A DNA stretch of 64,000 nucleotides from Ferruginibacter sp. (GCA_025350645.1 JANXXM010000029.1:30037-94036); one strand, 5' to 3'. Positions 26,411-35,192 are shown, numbered from the stretch's first letter. Made by a program: numbers and translations. Notes: generated by a model from the sequence alone, not told the origin.

Positions 26411-26873
26411 TATTTTATTTGCTATTGCGCTTTCAGCATTAGTACTTTATTTATCTTTTGTACGTTGCCCGCCTGCAATCTTTTTATCCGCTGAAAAGGC
26501 GGAATAAAAAGGATTTTCGGCTAAGCAAACGCAGCCCTTCAGCATTTTATCTTTATCATCATTTTCTTATAATTTTTTGTACGTTTTAGAGAGTATCTTT
26601 CGTAAATACAGTATTCAAATTTTTTTTTATTTTTTTATAAAAGCATTAGCTAGTAAATGTTTTTTTTATAAAATAACTTAACCTGCAATAGTCATCGTCT
26701 AACTTCCAAACAAGGGTTCTCATCGAATTTTAGAATCATAAGATATTCATACTTAGTAATTTTACCCTATAAATCAAAGATAATAACGGCTCTTACGAAA
26801 TAAGTTTAGTAAAAACCCGTTTTATAAATAATAACTAAAAAATAAACAACCAATTATTTTTTGTAAGAAAAAT
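26411..26873. other. 463-base gap: structured repeat, otherwise no gene seen
   Basis: Holds the repeat at 26467-26535; the rest is AT-rich, with no open frame of recognisable coding quality and no tRNA-like fold. The promoter of the following Hpt gene must lie in the last part, but no full TAnnTTTG box is visible. Confidence 0.5.
26467..26535 (-). repeat. structured ~70-bp intergenic repeat, copy 1
   Basis: On the minus strand it reads GGCTGCGTTTGCTTAGCC (GGCT/AGCC hairpin), then a second hairpin, then AAAAAGATTGCAGGCGGGC. Copy 2 lies inverted at 45537-45604 with the same ends. In this copy the inner stem is TTTTAT.CCGC / GCGG.ATAAAA. See the finding on covariation. Confidence 0.75.
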
Positions 26874-26927
26874 ATGAAACTATCTTCACTATACAATCCT
26901 TTACACTTTTTACAAGCTTGTTTTAAA

Positions 26928-27311
26928 ATGAACAGAGAAAACCAAAACTACAATACAGAAAGCAATAGAAGTAATTTGATAGAGCCGGATTATTTAGACA
27001 AAATTTGTTGCGGAGATCAGGTATTTAGAAAAGATATTATAAATGAACTCATCATTCAGATACCGGAAAATATCTTAAAAATGGAAGTGGCTATTCAGCA
27101 AAATCTTTTTACTGAAGTGCACAGTGTAGCGCATGATCTTAAAACAAATGTTTTCATTTTAGGCCTTTCAAAATTAATAGGAGAACCGCTTCAAAGCATC
27201 GAAACTTTAAGCTTAACTGCCAGTACAATGACGGAAATAGAAACATTATTTGCAGGTATAAAATCTGTATGCCAGGTTGCGATAGTAGAAGCAAAACAAA
27301 TGGCAGCCTAA
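26928..27311 (+). CDS. Hpt (histidine phosphotransfer) domain protein
   Basis: From the ATG at 26928 (MNRENQNYN) it has 127 residues; the ORF track adds 18 hydrophobic/aromatic residues from an earlier ATG at 26874. The C-terminal ~100 residues form a helical Hpt-like bundle with the phospho-accepting His in EVHSVAHDLKTNVFILGL (AHxLK...LG pattern). Hpt proteins relay phosphate between hybrid kinases and response regulators. No kinase or regulator lies beside it, so its partner is elsewhere. Isolated gene with a 460-base upstream gap. Confidence 0.7.
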   Translation: MNRENQNYNTESNRSNLIEPDYLDKICCGDQVFRKDIINELIIQIPENILKMEVAIQQNLFTEVHSVAHDLKTNVFILGLSKLIGEPLQSIETLSLTASTMTEIETLFAGIKSVCQVAIVEAKQMAA

Positions 27312-27349
27312 GCCGCTATTTGTTACTTTTTACTAAATATTTTTTTCTC

Positions 27350-28543
27350 CTAAATAAAATGAAGATAATCGTAATTGCCACCAAGAATTGTTTTATCATT
27401 TGTACCCAGCCATTTATTTAATACTGTAGCATATACACTTTTAAAATCTACTTTATGCTTTAGGTCTCCATCGTTAAGGTCTGTAAGATCTGGCATAGCA
27501 TTAAGTAATCCCTTTTGTTTTAACCCACCGCTTATAAAAAACATGTTATTTGCAGTGCCATGGTCTGTACCATTGCTGGCATTTTGAGTAACCCGCCTTC
27601 CAAATTCGGAGAACGTCATCATCAGTACATCTTCAAAACGATTATTCTTTTTAAGATCATCAGTAAATGCTTTTACCGCATCATTCAATTCTGTAAACAG
27701 TCTTTTCTGCTGTGCTTCCTGCGCTACATGCGTATCAAAACTACCCAGCGATAAGTAATAAACTTTTGTGTTTATATCCGATAAAATTAATGAGGATATT
27801 GTTTTCAGATTTTTTCCAAGTTCCGTATTAGGATATGATGCTGCGGTAGGACGTAATTTGCTCTGGTTATAAATATAATCTGCACTGCTAAGCGTTTCGC
27901 TCATAGTTTTATATAAATAATCTACTGTTTCTTCCGACCCCTGATGGGCTGCATTAATATCTTTATAAAATTTTTCGTTACTACTGCTGTATAATTTACG
28001 CGGGTCTTTAAAGGCTAATCCTTTTTTATCCTTTCCTTTTAAAGCAAGACTTAGGGTATCATCTATTTCCAGCCCTTGCGTTGGTTTATCGCAACCTATG
28101 CATTGTGCATCCAGGTAACGACCTATCCACCCGGTGTTTAAATACTCAGTAGCATTACTTGCGCTTTGCCATATATCCATACTTCTAAAATGCGACCGGT
28201 CAGGATTTGGATAACCTACACTATTCATTATACCCAGGTTTCCTTCATCGTATAAACCTTTAAAAGCTAAGAGTGCAGGGTTAAGTCCGGCATCTGCAGT
28301 AAGCCCCAAAGCCACGTCTTTACTTATTCCTATCGTTTTTCGTTCCCGGTAATAAATGTCATTAGTAATGGGTATTACTGTATTTAATCCATCATTACCA
28401 CCACTAAATTGTATTACTACAACAACCTTGTTGCCTGCAGGTACCATTAATGGTTTTTCGAATGCTTTTAAAAATTTTGGCATCATCATAGACGCTGTGG
28501 CAAGTGAGCCAATTTGTATAAAATCTTTACGCTTAAGTAACAT
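27350..28543 (-). CDS. DUF1501 family protein
   Basis: 397 residues. The start LLKRKDFIQIGSLATASMMMPKFLKAF resembles the twin-arginine-like leader of DUF1501 proteins, although only RK is present. The body has the sulfatase/alkaline-phosphatase-like features of the family: VVVIQFSGGNDGLNTVIP near the N-terminus, YPNPDRSHFRSMDIWQSA, and TFSEFGRRVTQNASNGTDHGTANNMFFISGG. It is paired with a DUF1800 gene 118 bases upstream, an association seen across many bacteria. Biochemical role unknown; export is inferred. Confidence 0.92.
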   Translation of the reverse strand: MLLKRKDFIQIGSLATASMMMPKFLKAFEKPLMVPAGNKVVVVIQFSGGNDGLNTVIPITNDIYYRERKTIGISKDVALGLTADAGLNPALLAFKGLYDEGNLGIMNSVGYPNPDRSHFRSMDIWQSASNATEYLNTGWIGRYLDAQCIGCDKPTQGLEIDDTLSLALKGKDKKGLAFKDPRKLYSSSNEKFYKDINAAHQGSEETVDYLYKTMSETLSSADYIYNQSKLRPTAASYPNTELGKNLKTISSLILSDINTKVYYLSLGSFDTHVAQEAQQKRLFTELNDAVKAFTDDLKKNNRFEDVLMMTFSEFGRRVTQNASNGTDHGTANNMFFISGGLKQKGLLNAMPDLTDLNDGDLKHKVDFKSVYATVLNKWLGTNDKTILGGNYDYLHFI

Positions 28544-28637
28544 AATAAATTATTTAAAAACTTCTAAATTCACTGAAGGTGAACACAGAAGATTGTGAAT
28601 GTAGAGAGCCTAATTCTTATACATTTCTTGTGTTTTA

Positions 28638-28670
28638 AATCTTGTGTCTAAAATCTAATATCTAACACAA
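28638..28670. repeat. TTAGAT-type repeat between the DUF1800 and DUF1501 genes
   Basis: AATCTTGTGTCTAAAATCTA followed by ATATCTAACACAA. It shares its ATCTAATATCTAA string with 41558-41576. A partly complementary AACACAGAAGAT lies upstream at about 28581. Confidence 0.45.
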
Positions 28671-30119
28671 TTGATATTCCGGCGTGCTCATTACATTTAT
28701 CACCACACTTTTTATAAAACTTTCCCTGCTTTCATTGTTTAAATACTGGGATAATAATGTTGTATTTATACGTGCGTGCGTTTGTAGTAAAGAGTTTATG
28801 ATAACCTGCGAAAGCTGCGGCCTTGCGGTTTTTTCAAAATTTTTATTTACCATTGGCCAGTCGATTACAGCACTGCCGCCATTAGTAGAAAATGCAGCTT
28901 TTTTCCCCAGCTTTATTCTTTTTTCGTTCATCATGCCCATGTTCACATCATCATCACTTTTCGGGCGAATGTCTATGGAATCTTTTGCACTTAATACCTG
29001 CGGTATCTGCAGCCGAACCATTAATGTGCTGCTGTCTATCCAGCTTTTTCCACCTGCCCAGCCAGCAACATTTGGTGGGTAAAATAAGGTTTGTCCCAGT
29101 ACTTTTTCAAATAATAATTGTGCATCAGGATTATCCAGCGTTAGCGGCAGGTACCGTCTTATTCCAACTAATAATTCCACCGGTGATTTTATTTTATTTC
29201 CGATATTTTTTTGATCGTAAAACCAGTCACTCGTATAAATATCATCCAGCAATTTTTTAATATCATAATTACTTTTAAAAAAACGAGCGCTCAAATATTG
29301 AACGTTGGCTTCGTCAATATTTTCATTTACGAAATAGCTGTAAATTTTTTTGGTAATATAATTAGCCGTTTGGGGATTTTTTAAAATGATGTCCAGTATT
29401 TCATCACCATTAAAGTTGCCTGTTTTTCCTAAAAAAGTTTTTTCCTGGTCGTCATGTATATTTGGCTTGAATATAAAGTTGCCAGTAGCATCATAAGTCC
29501 AGCCTGTAAAAGCTCTTGCACTTTCTTTAATGTCATTCTCCATATAGTTTCCTCTGCCCAGTGTAAAAAGTTCCATTACTTCCCGTGCAAAGTTTTCGTT
29601 TGGTTTGCCTTTTCTATTTTGCTGATTATTTAAAAACTGGAGCATTGCAGGGCTCTTGCTTACCGCATGCAGCATATCTCCAAAATTGCCCAGGGCATTG
29701 GGTCTTATAACATTCAATAACTCCTGCGAAAAATAAGAGTTTACTACTCTGCATGCAAAATGACCATGCCAGAAAAGGCTCATTTTTTCTCTTAACTGGG
29801 CTTTGCTGTTTACCATTACCTCCAACCAGTCCAGGTTCAGGTTTTTAAGCTCATCTACAGATTGCTTGCGCATAAGCTGCTTTTGTTCCTTGGTAACTTC
29901 CGCAGGTTTCATTTTTATTCCATCTGCATTCATATCATTTTTATAAGAAACCGGTATAGTAGCAGTATTTATTTTGTAAGGCTTTTCAGCAGAAGTTTTT
30001 AATAAAGTTTCCCATAGTTTTTTGGGATTAGTAGCGGAAAGGTTTTCAATATTTTCTGCCATTGGGCCAAAGCCTGCCCGCCATAACAGATGCTGATTTT
30101 TTAAACGGATATCTGGCAT
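28662..30119 (-). CDS. DUF1800 family protein
   Basis: 485 residues typical of DUF1800: HLLWRAGFGPMAENIENL at the start, LREKMSLFWHGHFACRV, the block NENFAREVMELFTLGRGNYMENDIKESARAFTGWTYD, and LGQTLFYPPNVAGWAGGKSWIDSSTLMVRL. No signal peptide is evident. It always travels with DUF1501; the pair may act on an exported substrate but no activity is established. First gene of the two-gene unit. Confidence 0.93.
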   Translation of the reverse strand: MPDIRLKNQHLLWRAGFGPMAENIENLSATNPKKLWETLLKTSAEKPYKINTATIPVSYKNDMNADGIKMKPAEVTKEQKQLMRKQSVDELKNLNLDWLEVMVNSKAQLREKMSLFWHGHFACRVVNSYFSQELLNVIRPNALGNFGDMLHAVSKSPAMLQFLNNQQNRKGKPNENFAREVMELFTLGRGNYMENDIKESARAFTGWTYDATGNFIFKPNIHDDQEKTFLGKTGNFNGDEILDIILKNPQTANYITKKIYSYFVNENIDEANVQYLSARFFKSNYDIKKLLDDIYTSDWFYDQKNIGNKIKSPVELLVGIRRYLPLTLDNPDAQLLFEKVLGQTLFYPPNVAGWAGGKSWIDSSTLMVRLQIPQVLSAKDSIDIRPKSDDDVNMGMMNEKRIKLGKKAAFSTNGGSAVIDWPMVNKNFEKTARPQLSQVIINSLLQTHARINTTLLSQYLNNESRESFIKSVVINVMSTPEYQLC

Positions 30120-30221
30120 AATACTAAAATTTTAAAAGTACGATACTAGGACGCTGTGTAGTTTATATAGTTTAACAGCAAAAATAAAAACCTGTATTTT
30201 TTATAAAAATTTGCAATATTT

Positions 30222-30593
30222 TTATTCTTTTTTTGCGTGATTATTTATGTACAGAGTAATATTTGCTTTACCAGCAGAATCCAGGCCGGCTTTTAGAGCC
30301 ATTCTTTCTATAATAGGCTTCCATTCTTCTACAGTAAAATCCTGCTCATTCTTTAATTCATGGCAGCGTCCGCATTTTGCATTGTAAATTTCTTTGCCCG
30401 CTTCTGCCCTTGTTGTATTCATATCCAATGGTTGTACGTTAGCTATTACTACAGGTTCAACTTTTATTTCTTCTACAGGTTTAATGGCAGATACAGGAGT
30501 TATGGGCGTTATATTAACCGGTTGTTTGGTAATTTTTATAACACATCCCGTAAAAAATATAAAAAGTACAAGTAGTATATAAATTGATTTCAT
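30222..30593 (-). CDS. c-type cytochrome lipoprotein
   Basis: 123 residues: lipoprotein signal ending FTGC (Cys17), a Pro/Val-rich spacer to about 58, then a single haem c site CGRCH (Cys74, Cys77, His78) with the usual preceding AGKEIYNAK helix and a Met in IIERMALKAG that could be the distal ligand. It is probably an outer- or inner-membrane-anchored electron carrier. It lies just upstream of DUF1800/DUF1501 on the same strand (gap 102 bases). Some family cytochromes of this size work with periplasmic dehydrogenases, but no partner is visible here. Confidence 0.88.
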   Translation of the reverse strand: MKSIYILLVLFIFFTGCVIKITKQPVNITPITPVSAIKPVEEIKVEPVVIANVQPLDMNTTRAEAGKEIYNAKCGRCHELKNEQDFTVEEWKPIIERMALKAGLDSAGKANITLYINNHAKKE

Positions 30594-30715
30594 AATTAAA
30601 TTTATAATAAAATTGTTGTCTAAAAATAACCCTAATAAATCATTAACAGAATTATATTGAAAAAAGAATTCTGCATTAAAAAAAGCGGTAAATTGTATAT
30701 ATAATTTTTCCGTTT

Positions 30716-31777
30716 ATGGCCATTAAAGTTTTAAAATACCTGTCTCCTCTTTGTATTTTTATATTAGCCTATTTTTCGTTTACAAACAAAGGTGTATATG
30801 TATGGCTTCCACTAATTTTTGTATGGATAATGATACCCTTGTTAGAAACGATGATACAACCCAATGAAAATAACATGGCAGCGGCAGAGCAGGAAATAGC
30901 TAAAACAAATAAGTGGTACGATTACATGTTGTATGTAATTGTATTTTTTCAATATGCGGCGCTGCTGTATTTTTTATTTAGTATGAAGGAGCCAGGTTTA
31001 AGCGTATGGGATGTAACCGGGCGAATATTTTCTATGGGATTGCTCTGTGGTACTTTTGGTATAAACGTAGCACATGAGCTTGGGCACAGGGTAAATAAAA
31101 AGGAACAAATGCTTGCAAAATTATTATTGGCTACATCACTGTATATGCACTTTTTTATAGAGCACAATAAAGGCCATCATAAAAATGTGGCTACGCCGCA
31201 AGACCCCAGCAGCGCAAGGTTTAATGAGCCGGTTTATTTTTTTTATGTGAGAACTATACTTTTTTCTTATCTGTCTGCATGGCATATAGCCAACGAAGAT
31301 TGTCATAAAAAAAATGTACCCACATTTAGTTTTAAAAATGAAATGTTGCAGGCTCATATTTATCAACTTTTATTACTCGGTATTATTTTTTATTTTTTTG
31401 GTGGGCTCATTTTACTATACTTTATTGCTGCAGCTTTTGCAGGCATAGCCTTGCTGGAAACCGTGAATTATATAGAACATTACGGCTTGAAACGAAAAGA
31501 AACTGCTATGGGCAAGTATGAGCGTGCTTTGCCTCAGCATAGCTGGAACAGCAGCCACCCCATAGGCAGGTTATTGTTATTTGAACTTAGCCGCCACAGC
31601 GATCATCATTACATGGCCAGCCGAAAATATCAAATATTGCAACACCATAAAAATGCGCCACAGTTGCCTACTGGCTACCCGGGTAGCATGCTATTATCTT
31701 TGGTGCCACCGCTTTGGTTTTATGTAATGAACAAAAAAATAAAAATGATGGAAGCGCAAAATTCTATAGCGGCATAA
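30716..31777 (+). CDS. alkB: alkane 1-monooxygenase-like integral membrane di-iron enzyme
   Basis: AlkB hydroxylates medium-chain alkanes at the terminal carbon, using a di-iron centre and electrons from rubredoxin. The His boxes are intact: HELGHR, EHNKGHHKNVATP, NYIEHYGL and RHSDHHYMASRKYQILQHHKNAPQLPTGYP. About six membrane segments and 353 residues fit. No rubredoxin or alkane transporter gene is adjacent, so the natural substrate could be another lipid-like molecule. The next gene starts 10 bases downstream. Confidence 0.9.
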   Translation: MAIKVLKYLSPLCIFILAYFSFTNKGVYVWLPLIFVWIMIPLLETMIQPNENNMAAAEQEIAKTNKWYDYMLYVIVFFQYAALLYFLFSMKEPGLSVWDVTGRIFSMGLLCGTFGINVAHELGHRVNKKEQMLAKLLLATSLYMHFFIEHNKGHHKNVATPQDPSSARFNEPVYFFYVRTILFSYLSAWHIANEDCHKKNVPTFSFKNEMLQAHIYQLLLLGIIFYFFGGLILLYFIAAAFAGIALLETVNYIEHYGLKRKETAMGKYERALPQHSWNSSHPIGRLLLFELSRHSDHHYMASRKYQILQHHKNAPQLPTGYPGSMLLSLVPPLWFYVMNKKIKMMEAQNSIAA

Positions 31778-31787
31778 AATTTTTATA

Positions 31788-32501
31788 TTGATAAAAAATA
31801 TACACAAAAAAACATTTTTTAGATTAACCCTTACATTTATTTTATTTACGATAGTTGGTACACTTACGCATGAGTGTGGGCATTTTGTTACAGCAAAATA
31901 TTTAGGCTATTCAGCAAGTATTCATTATAAATACACACTTTGGAATAATCCCGTTGAAGATTCCTTAGTGGAAGATATCTACAATAAGTTTGGTTATGAA
32001 ATGCGCAATAGTAATAGCTCTTTAAACAATAAAATAGTAAACGAAATAGAAACAAAAACTGCAAAAGATACCTACAGGATTACGCTGGGCGGCCCTATAC
32101 AAACTATGTTCACAGGCACTTTAGCCTTCTTAATATTATCGTGGAGAACAAAATATTTTAAAAATATACAATCACATTCTATACTACAATGGCTGCTCAT
32201 TTTTTTTAGCTTATTTTGGTTAAGACAAACAGCAAATTTTATTTTGTGGATAGCTATGGTTCTTGCTAAAGTAAAGCAAAAAAATATTGGAGATGAAATA
32301 TTTTTAGCTCAACATTTCCATTTACCGAATTGGTTTTTTAGCATAATTACTGCAATTATTGGTATAATGGTTTTAGCAAAAATTATATCAACTTTTATAC
32401 CTCTTAGATTTCGCTTTACATTTATTGCTGCAGGCTTTGCAGGAGGTACAGCAGGGTATATTTTATGGTTTAAAATTTTGGGACCTTTTGTAATACCATA
32501 A
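31788..32501 (+). CDS. HEXXH membrane protein, M50-metalloprotease-like
   Basis: 237 residues with about five hydrophobic segments. The first contains TLTHECGHFVTAKYLGYSA, an HEXXH zinc motif (H28, E29, H32) at the membrane edge, as in site-2 proteases. The second conserved M50 motif (NPDG-like) is not visible, so catalysis is uncertain; it could also be an M50-related membrane protein without protease activity. The start is a TTG; there is no ATG before the HEXXH. Only 10 bases separate it from alkB, so the two are probably cotranscribed. Confidence 0.65.
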   Translation: MIKNIHKKTFFRLTLTFILFTIVGTLTHECGHFVTAKYLGYSASIHYKYTLWNNPVEDSLVEDIYNKFGYEMRNSNSSLNNKIVNEIETKTAKDTYRITLGGPIQTMFTGTLAFLILSWRTKYFKNIQSHSILQWLLIFFSLFWLRQTANFILWIAMVLAKVKQKNIGDEIFLAQHFHLPNWFFSIITAIIGIMVLAKIISTFIPLRFRFTFIAAGFAGGTAGYILWFKILGPFVIP

Positions 32502-32555
32502 TAAAACCTAATAAAAATTATAACGAAATCCAATCCATCAATCTCCTAAATTAAT

Positions 32556-33833
32556 TTAAGGTAAATCTATTTGTGCTGCTCCAAAATAATTGTGCAATAC
32601 TTTAGGCAGGTTAATACTAGTTGTATGCTGGTTGTTTTCTAGCAAAGCCGCCATTATTCTTGGCAATGCAAGAGAAGAGCCATTAAGGCTATGCAGCAGT
32701 TGCGTTTTGCCAGCATCATCTCTGTATCTTATTTTCATTCTGTTGGTTTGAAAAGTTTCGAAGTTGCTAACAGAACTTACTTCAAGCCATTTTTTTTGTG
32801 CTGCGCTATACACTTCAAAATCATAGGTGAGTGCACTGGTAAAACTCATATCTCCACCACACAATTTTAGCAGGCGGTAGGGTAACTCTAAAAACTGCAA
32901 TAATCTTTCCACATGGTTTACCATTTCTTCCAGCACGTCATAACTTTTTTGAGGATGTACCAGTTGAATTATTTCTACTTTATCAAACTGGTGCAGTCGG
33001 TTGAGGCCACGCACATCACTTCCAAAACTTCCGGCTTCTCTTCTAAAGCAAGGGGTATATGCTGTCATTTTTACTGGTAGCTGGGCATCCTTCACAATTT
33101 CGTTGCTGTAAATATTGGTTACAGGTACTTCTGCAGTAGGTATAAGGTAAAGATTATCTTCCGTTATATGATACATCTGCCCTTCTTTATCAGGCAGTGC
33201 ACCAGTACCATAAGCACTAGCTGCATTTACCAGTAGTGGTGGCGTATATTCTGTATAACCTGCAGCAGTGTTATAGTCTAAAAAATATTGTATAAGTGCA
33301 CGCTGCAGTTTTGCGCCACGGCCTTTATATACCGGAAACCCGCTGCCAGTAAGCTTTGCACCGGTTTCAAAATCTATAAGGTCGTAATCTTTTATTAGCT
33401 CCCAATGCGGTTTGGCATCTGCCTCCAGCGTGGGCATAAGGCCACCTATAAGTACTGTTTCATTATCTTCTGCCAGCTTGCCTGCTGGTACGCTTGTATG
33501 CGGCAAGTTGGGCAGCAACAGCAGTTTATTATTAAAATTTTCTTCTCGCTTTTGCAGCATACCTGCTTTTATGTTCAGTTCGTTTTTCCCTTCCACTACC
33601 TGCTTTTTTTTCTCTTCTGCTGCACCTGTTTCACCTTTTGCCATAAGCCCGCCAATGTCTTTAGAAGATATATTGATGCCCGCCTGCAGGGTTTCTGTTT
33701 CTGCCTTTAATTTACGGATGGCTTCATCCTCAGCCAGCAGTTCATCTACCAGATGCAGTGGTTCAAAATTTTTAACAGCCAGTCTTTCTTTTACCAATTC
33801 CGCATGCTGCCTGATGTAATTTATTTGTAACAT
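32556..33833 (-). CDS. serS: seryl-tRNA synthetase
   Basis: 425 residues: N-terminal antiparallel coiled-coil arm that grips tRNA-Ser (about 30-110), then the class II catalytic core with motif 2 TPCFRREAGSFGSDVRGLNRLHQFDKVE and motif 3 NGSSLALPRIMAALLENNQ. Charges tRNA-Ser (and tRNA-Sec in other organisms). Divergent from the 115-residue protein gene; both have -7 boxes in the 68-base spacer. Confidence 0.97.
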   Translation of the reverse strand: MLQINYIRQHAELVKERLAVKNFEPLHLVDELLAEDEAIRKLKAETETLQAGINISSKDIGGLMAKGETGAAEEKKKQVVEGKNELNIKAGMLQKREENFNNKLLLLPNLPHTSVPAGKLAEDNETVLIGGLMPTLEADAKPHWELIKDYDLIDFETGAKLTGSGFPVYKGRGAKLQRALIQYFLDYNTAAGYTEYTPPLLVNAASAYGTGALPDKEGQMYHITEDNLYLIPTAEVPVTNIYSNEIVKDAQLPVKMTAYTPCFRREAGSFGSDVRGLNRLHQFDKVEIIQLVHPQKSYDVLEEMVNHVERLLQFLELPYRLLKLCGGDMSFTSALTYDFEVYSAAQKKWLEVSSVSNFETFQTNRMKIRYRDDAGKTQLLHSLNGSSLALPRIMAALLENNQHTTSINLPKVLHNYFGAAQIDLP

Positions 33834-33861
33834 TTTATATAAAATTTATCGTCTTTTGCTG

Positions 33862-33869
33862 CAAATATA
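33862..33869 (-). promoter_or_regulatory. Bacteroidota -7 box for serS
   Basis: On the minus strand TATATTTG, a full TAnnTTTG match, 28 bases before the serS ATG. Confidence 0.5.
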
Positions 33870-33889
33870 ATTGGGAAAACCTTATTTGC

Positions 33890-33897
33890 TACATTTG
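33890..33897 (+). promoter_or_regulatory. Bacteroidota -7 box for the 115-aa protein gene
   Basis: TACATTTG, a full TAnnTTTG match ending 4 bases before the ATG at 33902, so the transcript may be nearly leaderless. A TTG at 33871-33873 could serve as a -33 element. Confidence 0.5.
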
Positions 33898-33901
33898 CGC
33901 C

Positions 33902-34249
33902 ATGCAACATGCTGAAGAAGACCTGCAGGTACGCTGGCTCAAACTGAGAATAAAATTAAAAGAGCACTTTGGTATAAAACCAGATATGAATGGCGTACTC
34001 TTGCTTATAGGCGTGCAGGAGCTGGGGCAGGGCCCGCAGGATTTTAGCAAAGAGCAAAAGCAAGATTTGATGCACATAGCCATTTGTACTATTTTATCTC
34101 CTGGCGGTTATTATATTTTAGATGGAAAAGATGAAGAAGGCTGGCCCCATTTTACCCAGCTAAAAGCCTTGCCCGATAACAATATGTTTGAGCAGGAAAA
34201 CCTGCTAAAAGATCATGTGCTGTTGTATTTTTCTTTGATGGGTTATTAA
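33902..34249 (+). CDS. conserved hypothetical protein (115 aa)
   Basis: Soluble, no signal or membrane segment. The sequence begins MQHAEEDLQVRWLKLRIKLKEHFG and contains VLLLIGVQELGQGP and ICTILSPGGYYILDGKDEEGWPHF. Its composition and codon use are those of a normal core gene. I do not recognise a named family, though small proteins of this appearance occur beside core genes in related genomes as I recall them. Divergently transcribed from serS. Confidence 0.7.
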   Translation: MQHAEEDLQVRWLKLRIKLKEHFGIKPDMNGVLLLIGVQELGQGPQDFSKEQKQDLMHIAICTILSPGGYYILDGKDEEGWPHFTQLKALPDNNMFEQENLLKDHVLLYFSLMGY

Positions 34250-34290
34250 AATATTTTTGGCGGTCTGCAAAGTATATTTATCAGCTTTTG

Positions 34291-34371
34291 TTCGGCGTAC
34301 TACGCTGTTTCGTACATACCCATAAGCTGCGCATAGGTATGCACACCGCTTCGTATGCCGCCGCTCATGAA
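34291..34371. repeat. GC-rich cruciform-like element
   Basis: Nested inverted repeats: CGGCGTAC (34293-34300) / GTATGCCG (34353-34360, one G-T pair), and inside them CATACC (34315-34320) / GGTATG (34336-34341). It is much more GC-rich than its surroundings and lies just after the 115-aa gene. The ORF track reads through it from a TTG at 34288, but no family supports this. Confidence 0.6.
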
Positions 34372-34488
34372 CATTTATTTTTCAATATGGCTTTACAGAT
34401 GCAATTTCAACCCACAAAATCTTTTGCAAAAAATTACATCTTGTCTTTATGGAAAATTATACGAATATCATCCTACCAAAAACTATAC

Positions 34489-35136
34489 ATGAAATTCTTT
34501 ATACTGACTGGTATTGTAGCATCGTTCATAACTGCTTTTATTTTTTTTAAACCCACTTTAAGATACTCAAAAAAATCCAGTAAAATTATTGTTACAAAAG
34601 CTACTACTGCTACAAAAACGGATGCGGATGAAATACTTCGCCTGAATGAATATGCTAAAAAAATAAGTTCATTTGTAGTCAATAATAAGTTTAACGAAGA
34701 ATACTGTTTTTTGGCAGATATGCAAATACCCTCTGGCAAAAAACGTTTTTTTGTGTACAGTTTAAAAGGGGATAGTGTTTTGGATGCAGGCTTGGTAACA
34801 CATGGCAGCGGTTCTCAAACAGCAACCGAAAATTTGCAATTTTCTAATATACCCAACAGCCTGGCTACATCTTTGGGCAAATATAAAGTAGGAGCGGAGT
34901 ACATGGGTAAATTTGGGCTGGCGTATAAACTTATTGGTTTAGATAAAACAAACAGTAATGCTTATGCACGTGTAGTAGTGCTGCATGCCCACCCACTCGT
35001 GCCTGCACAAGAAGTAAGTCCTCATTATATTTGTACAAGCTGGGGATGCCCTACGGTAAACCCTTCTTTTTTACTAGTGCTTCAAAAATATATTCACAAA
35101 TCTGTAAAACCAGTTATGCTTTATATATTCTATTAA
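34489..35136 (+). CDS. L,D-transpeptidase-like murein catalytic domain protein
   Basis: With the ATG at 34489 it has 215 residues: an N-terminal membrane anchor or signal (MKFFILTGIVASFITAFIFF), then a domain with FFVYSLKGDSVLDAGLVTHGSG, VVVLHAHPLVP and the catalytic-type ICTSWGCPTV, resembling the murein L,D-transpeptidase catalytic family related to YkuD (His and Cys of SxGC). Such enzymes form or edit 3-3 peptidoglycan cross-links. The ORF-track start at 34288 adds residues encoded by the cruciform element and is rejected. Confidence 0.8.
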   Translation: MKFFILTGIVASFITAFIFFKPTLRYSKKSSKIIVTKATTATKTDADEILRLNEYAKKISSFVVNNKFNEEYCFLADMQIPSGKKRFFVYSLKGDSVLDAGLVTHGSGSQTATENLQFSNIPNSLATSLGKYKVGAEYMGKFGLAYKLIGLDKTNSNAYARVVVLHAHPLVPAQEVSPHYICTSWGCPTVNPSFLLVLQKYIHKSVKPVMLYIFY

Positions 35137-35169
35137 AAAACCGGATCATTATTACATGCATCCGGTTTT
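35137..35169. terminator. bidirectional terminator between the L,D-transpeptidase-like and pirin genes
   Basis: Perfect 10-bp stem AAAACCGGAT (35137-35146) / ATCCGGTTTT (35160-35169) between two convergent genes; T-rich on both strands. Confidence 0.75.
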
Positions 35170-35192
35170 CATTTCAAGAGTATTTTCTTTAA

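Noticed and set aside
34288-34488. ORF-track N-terminal extension of the L,D-transpeptidase-like gene
   Set aside because: TTG start and translation of the cruciform element; the ATG at 34489 begins a proper membrane anchor.
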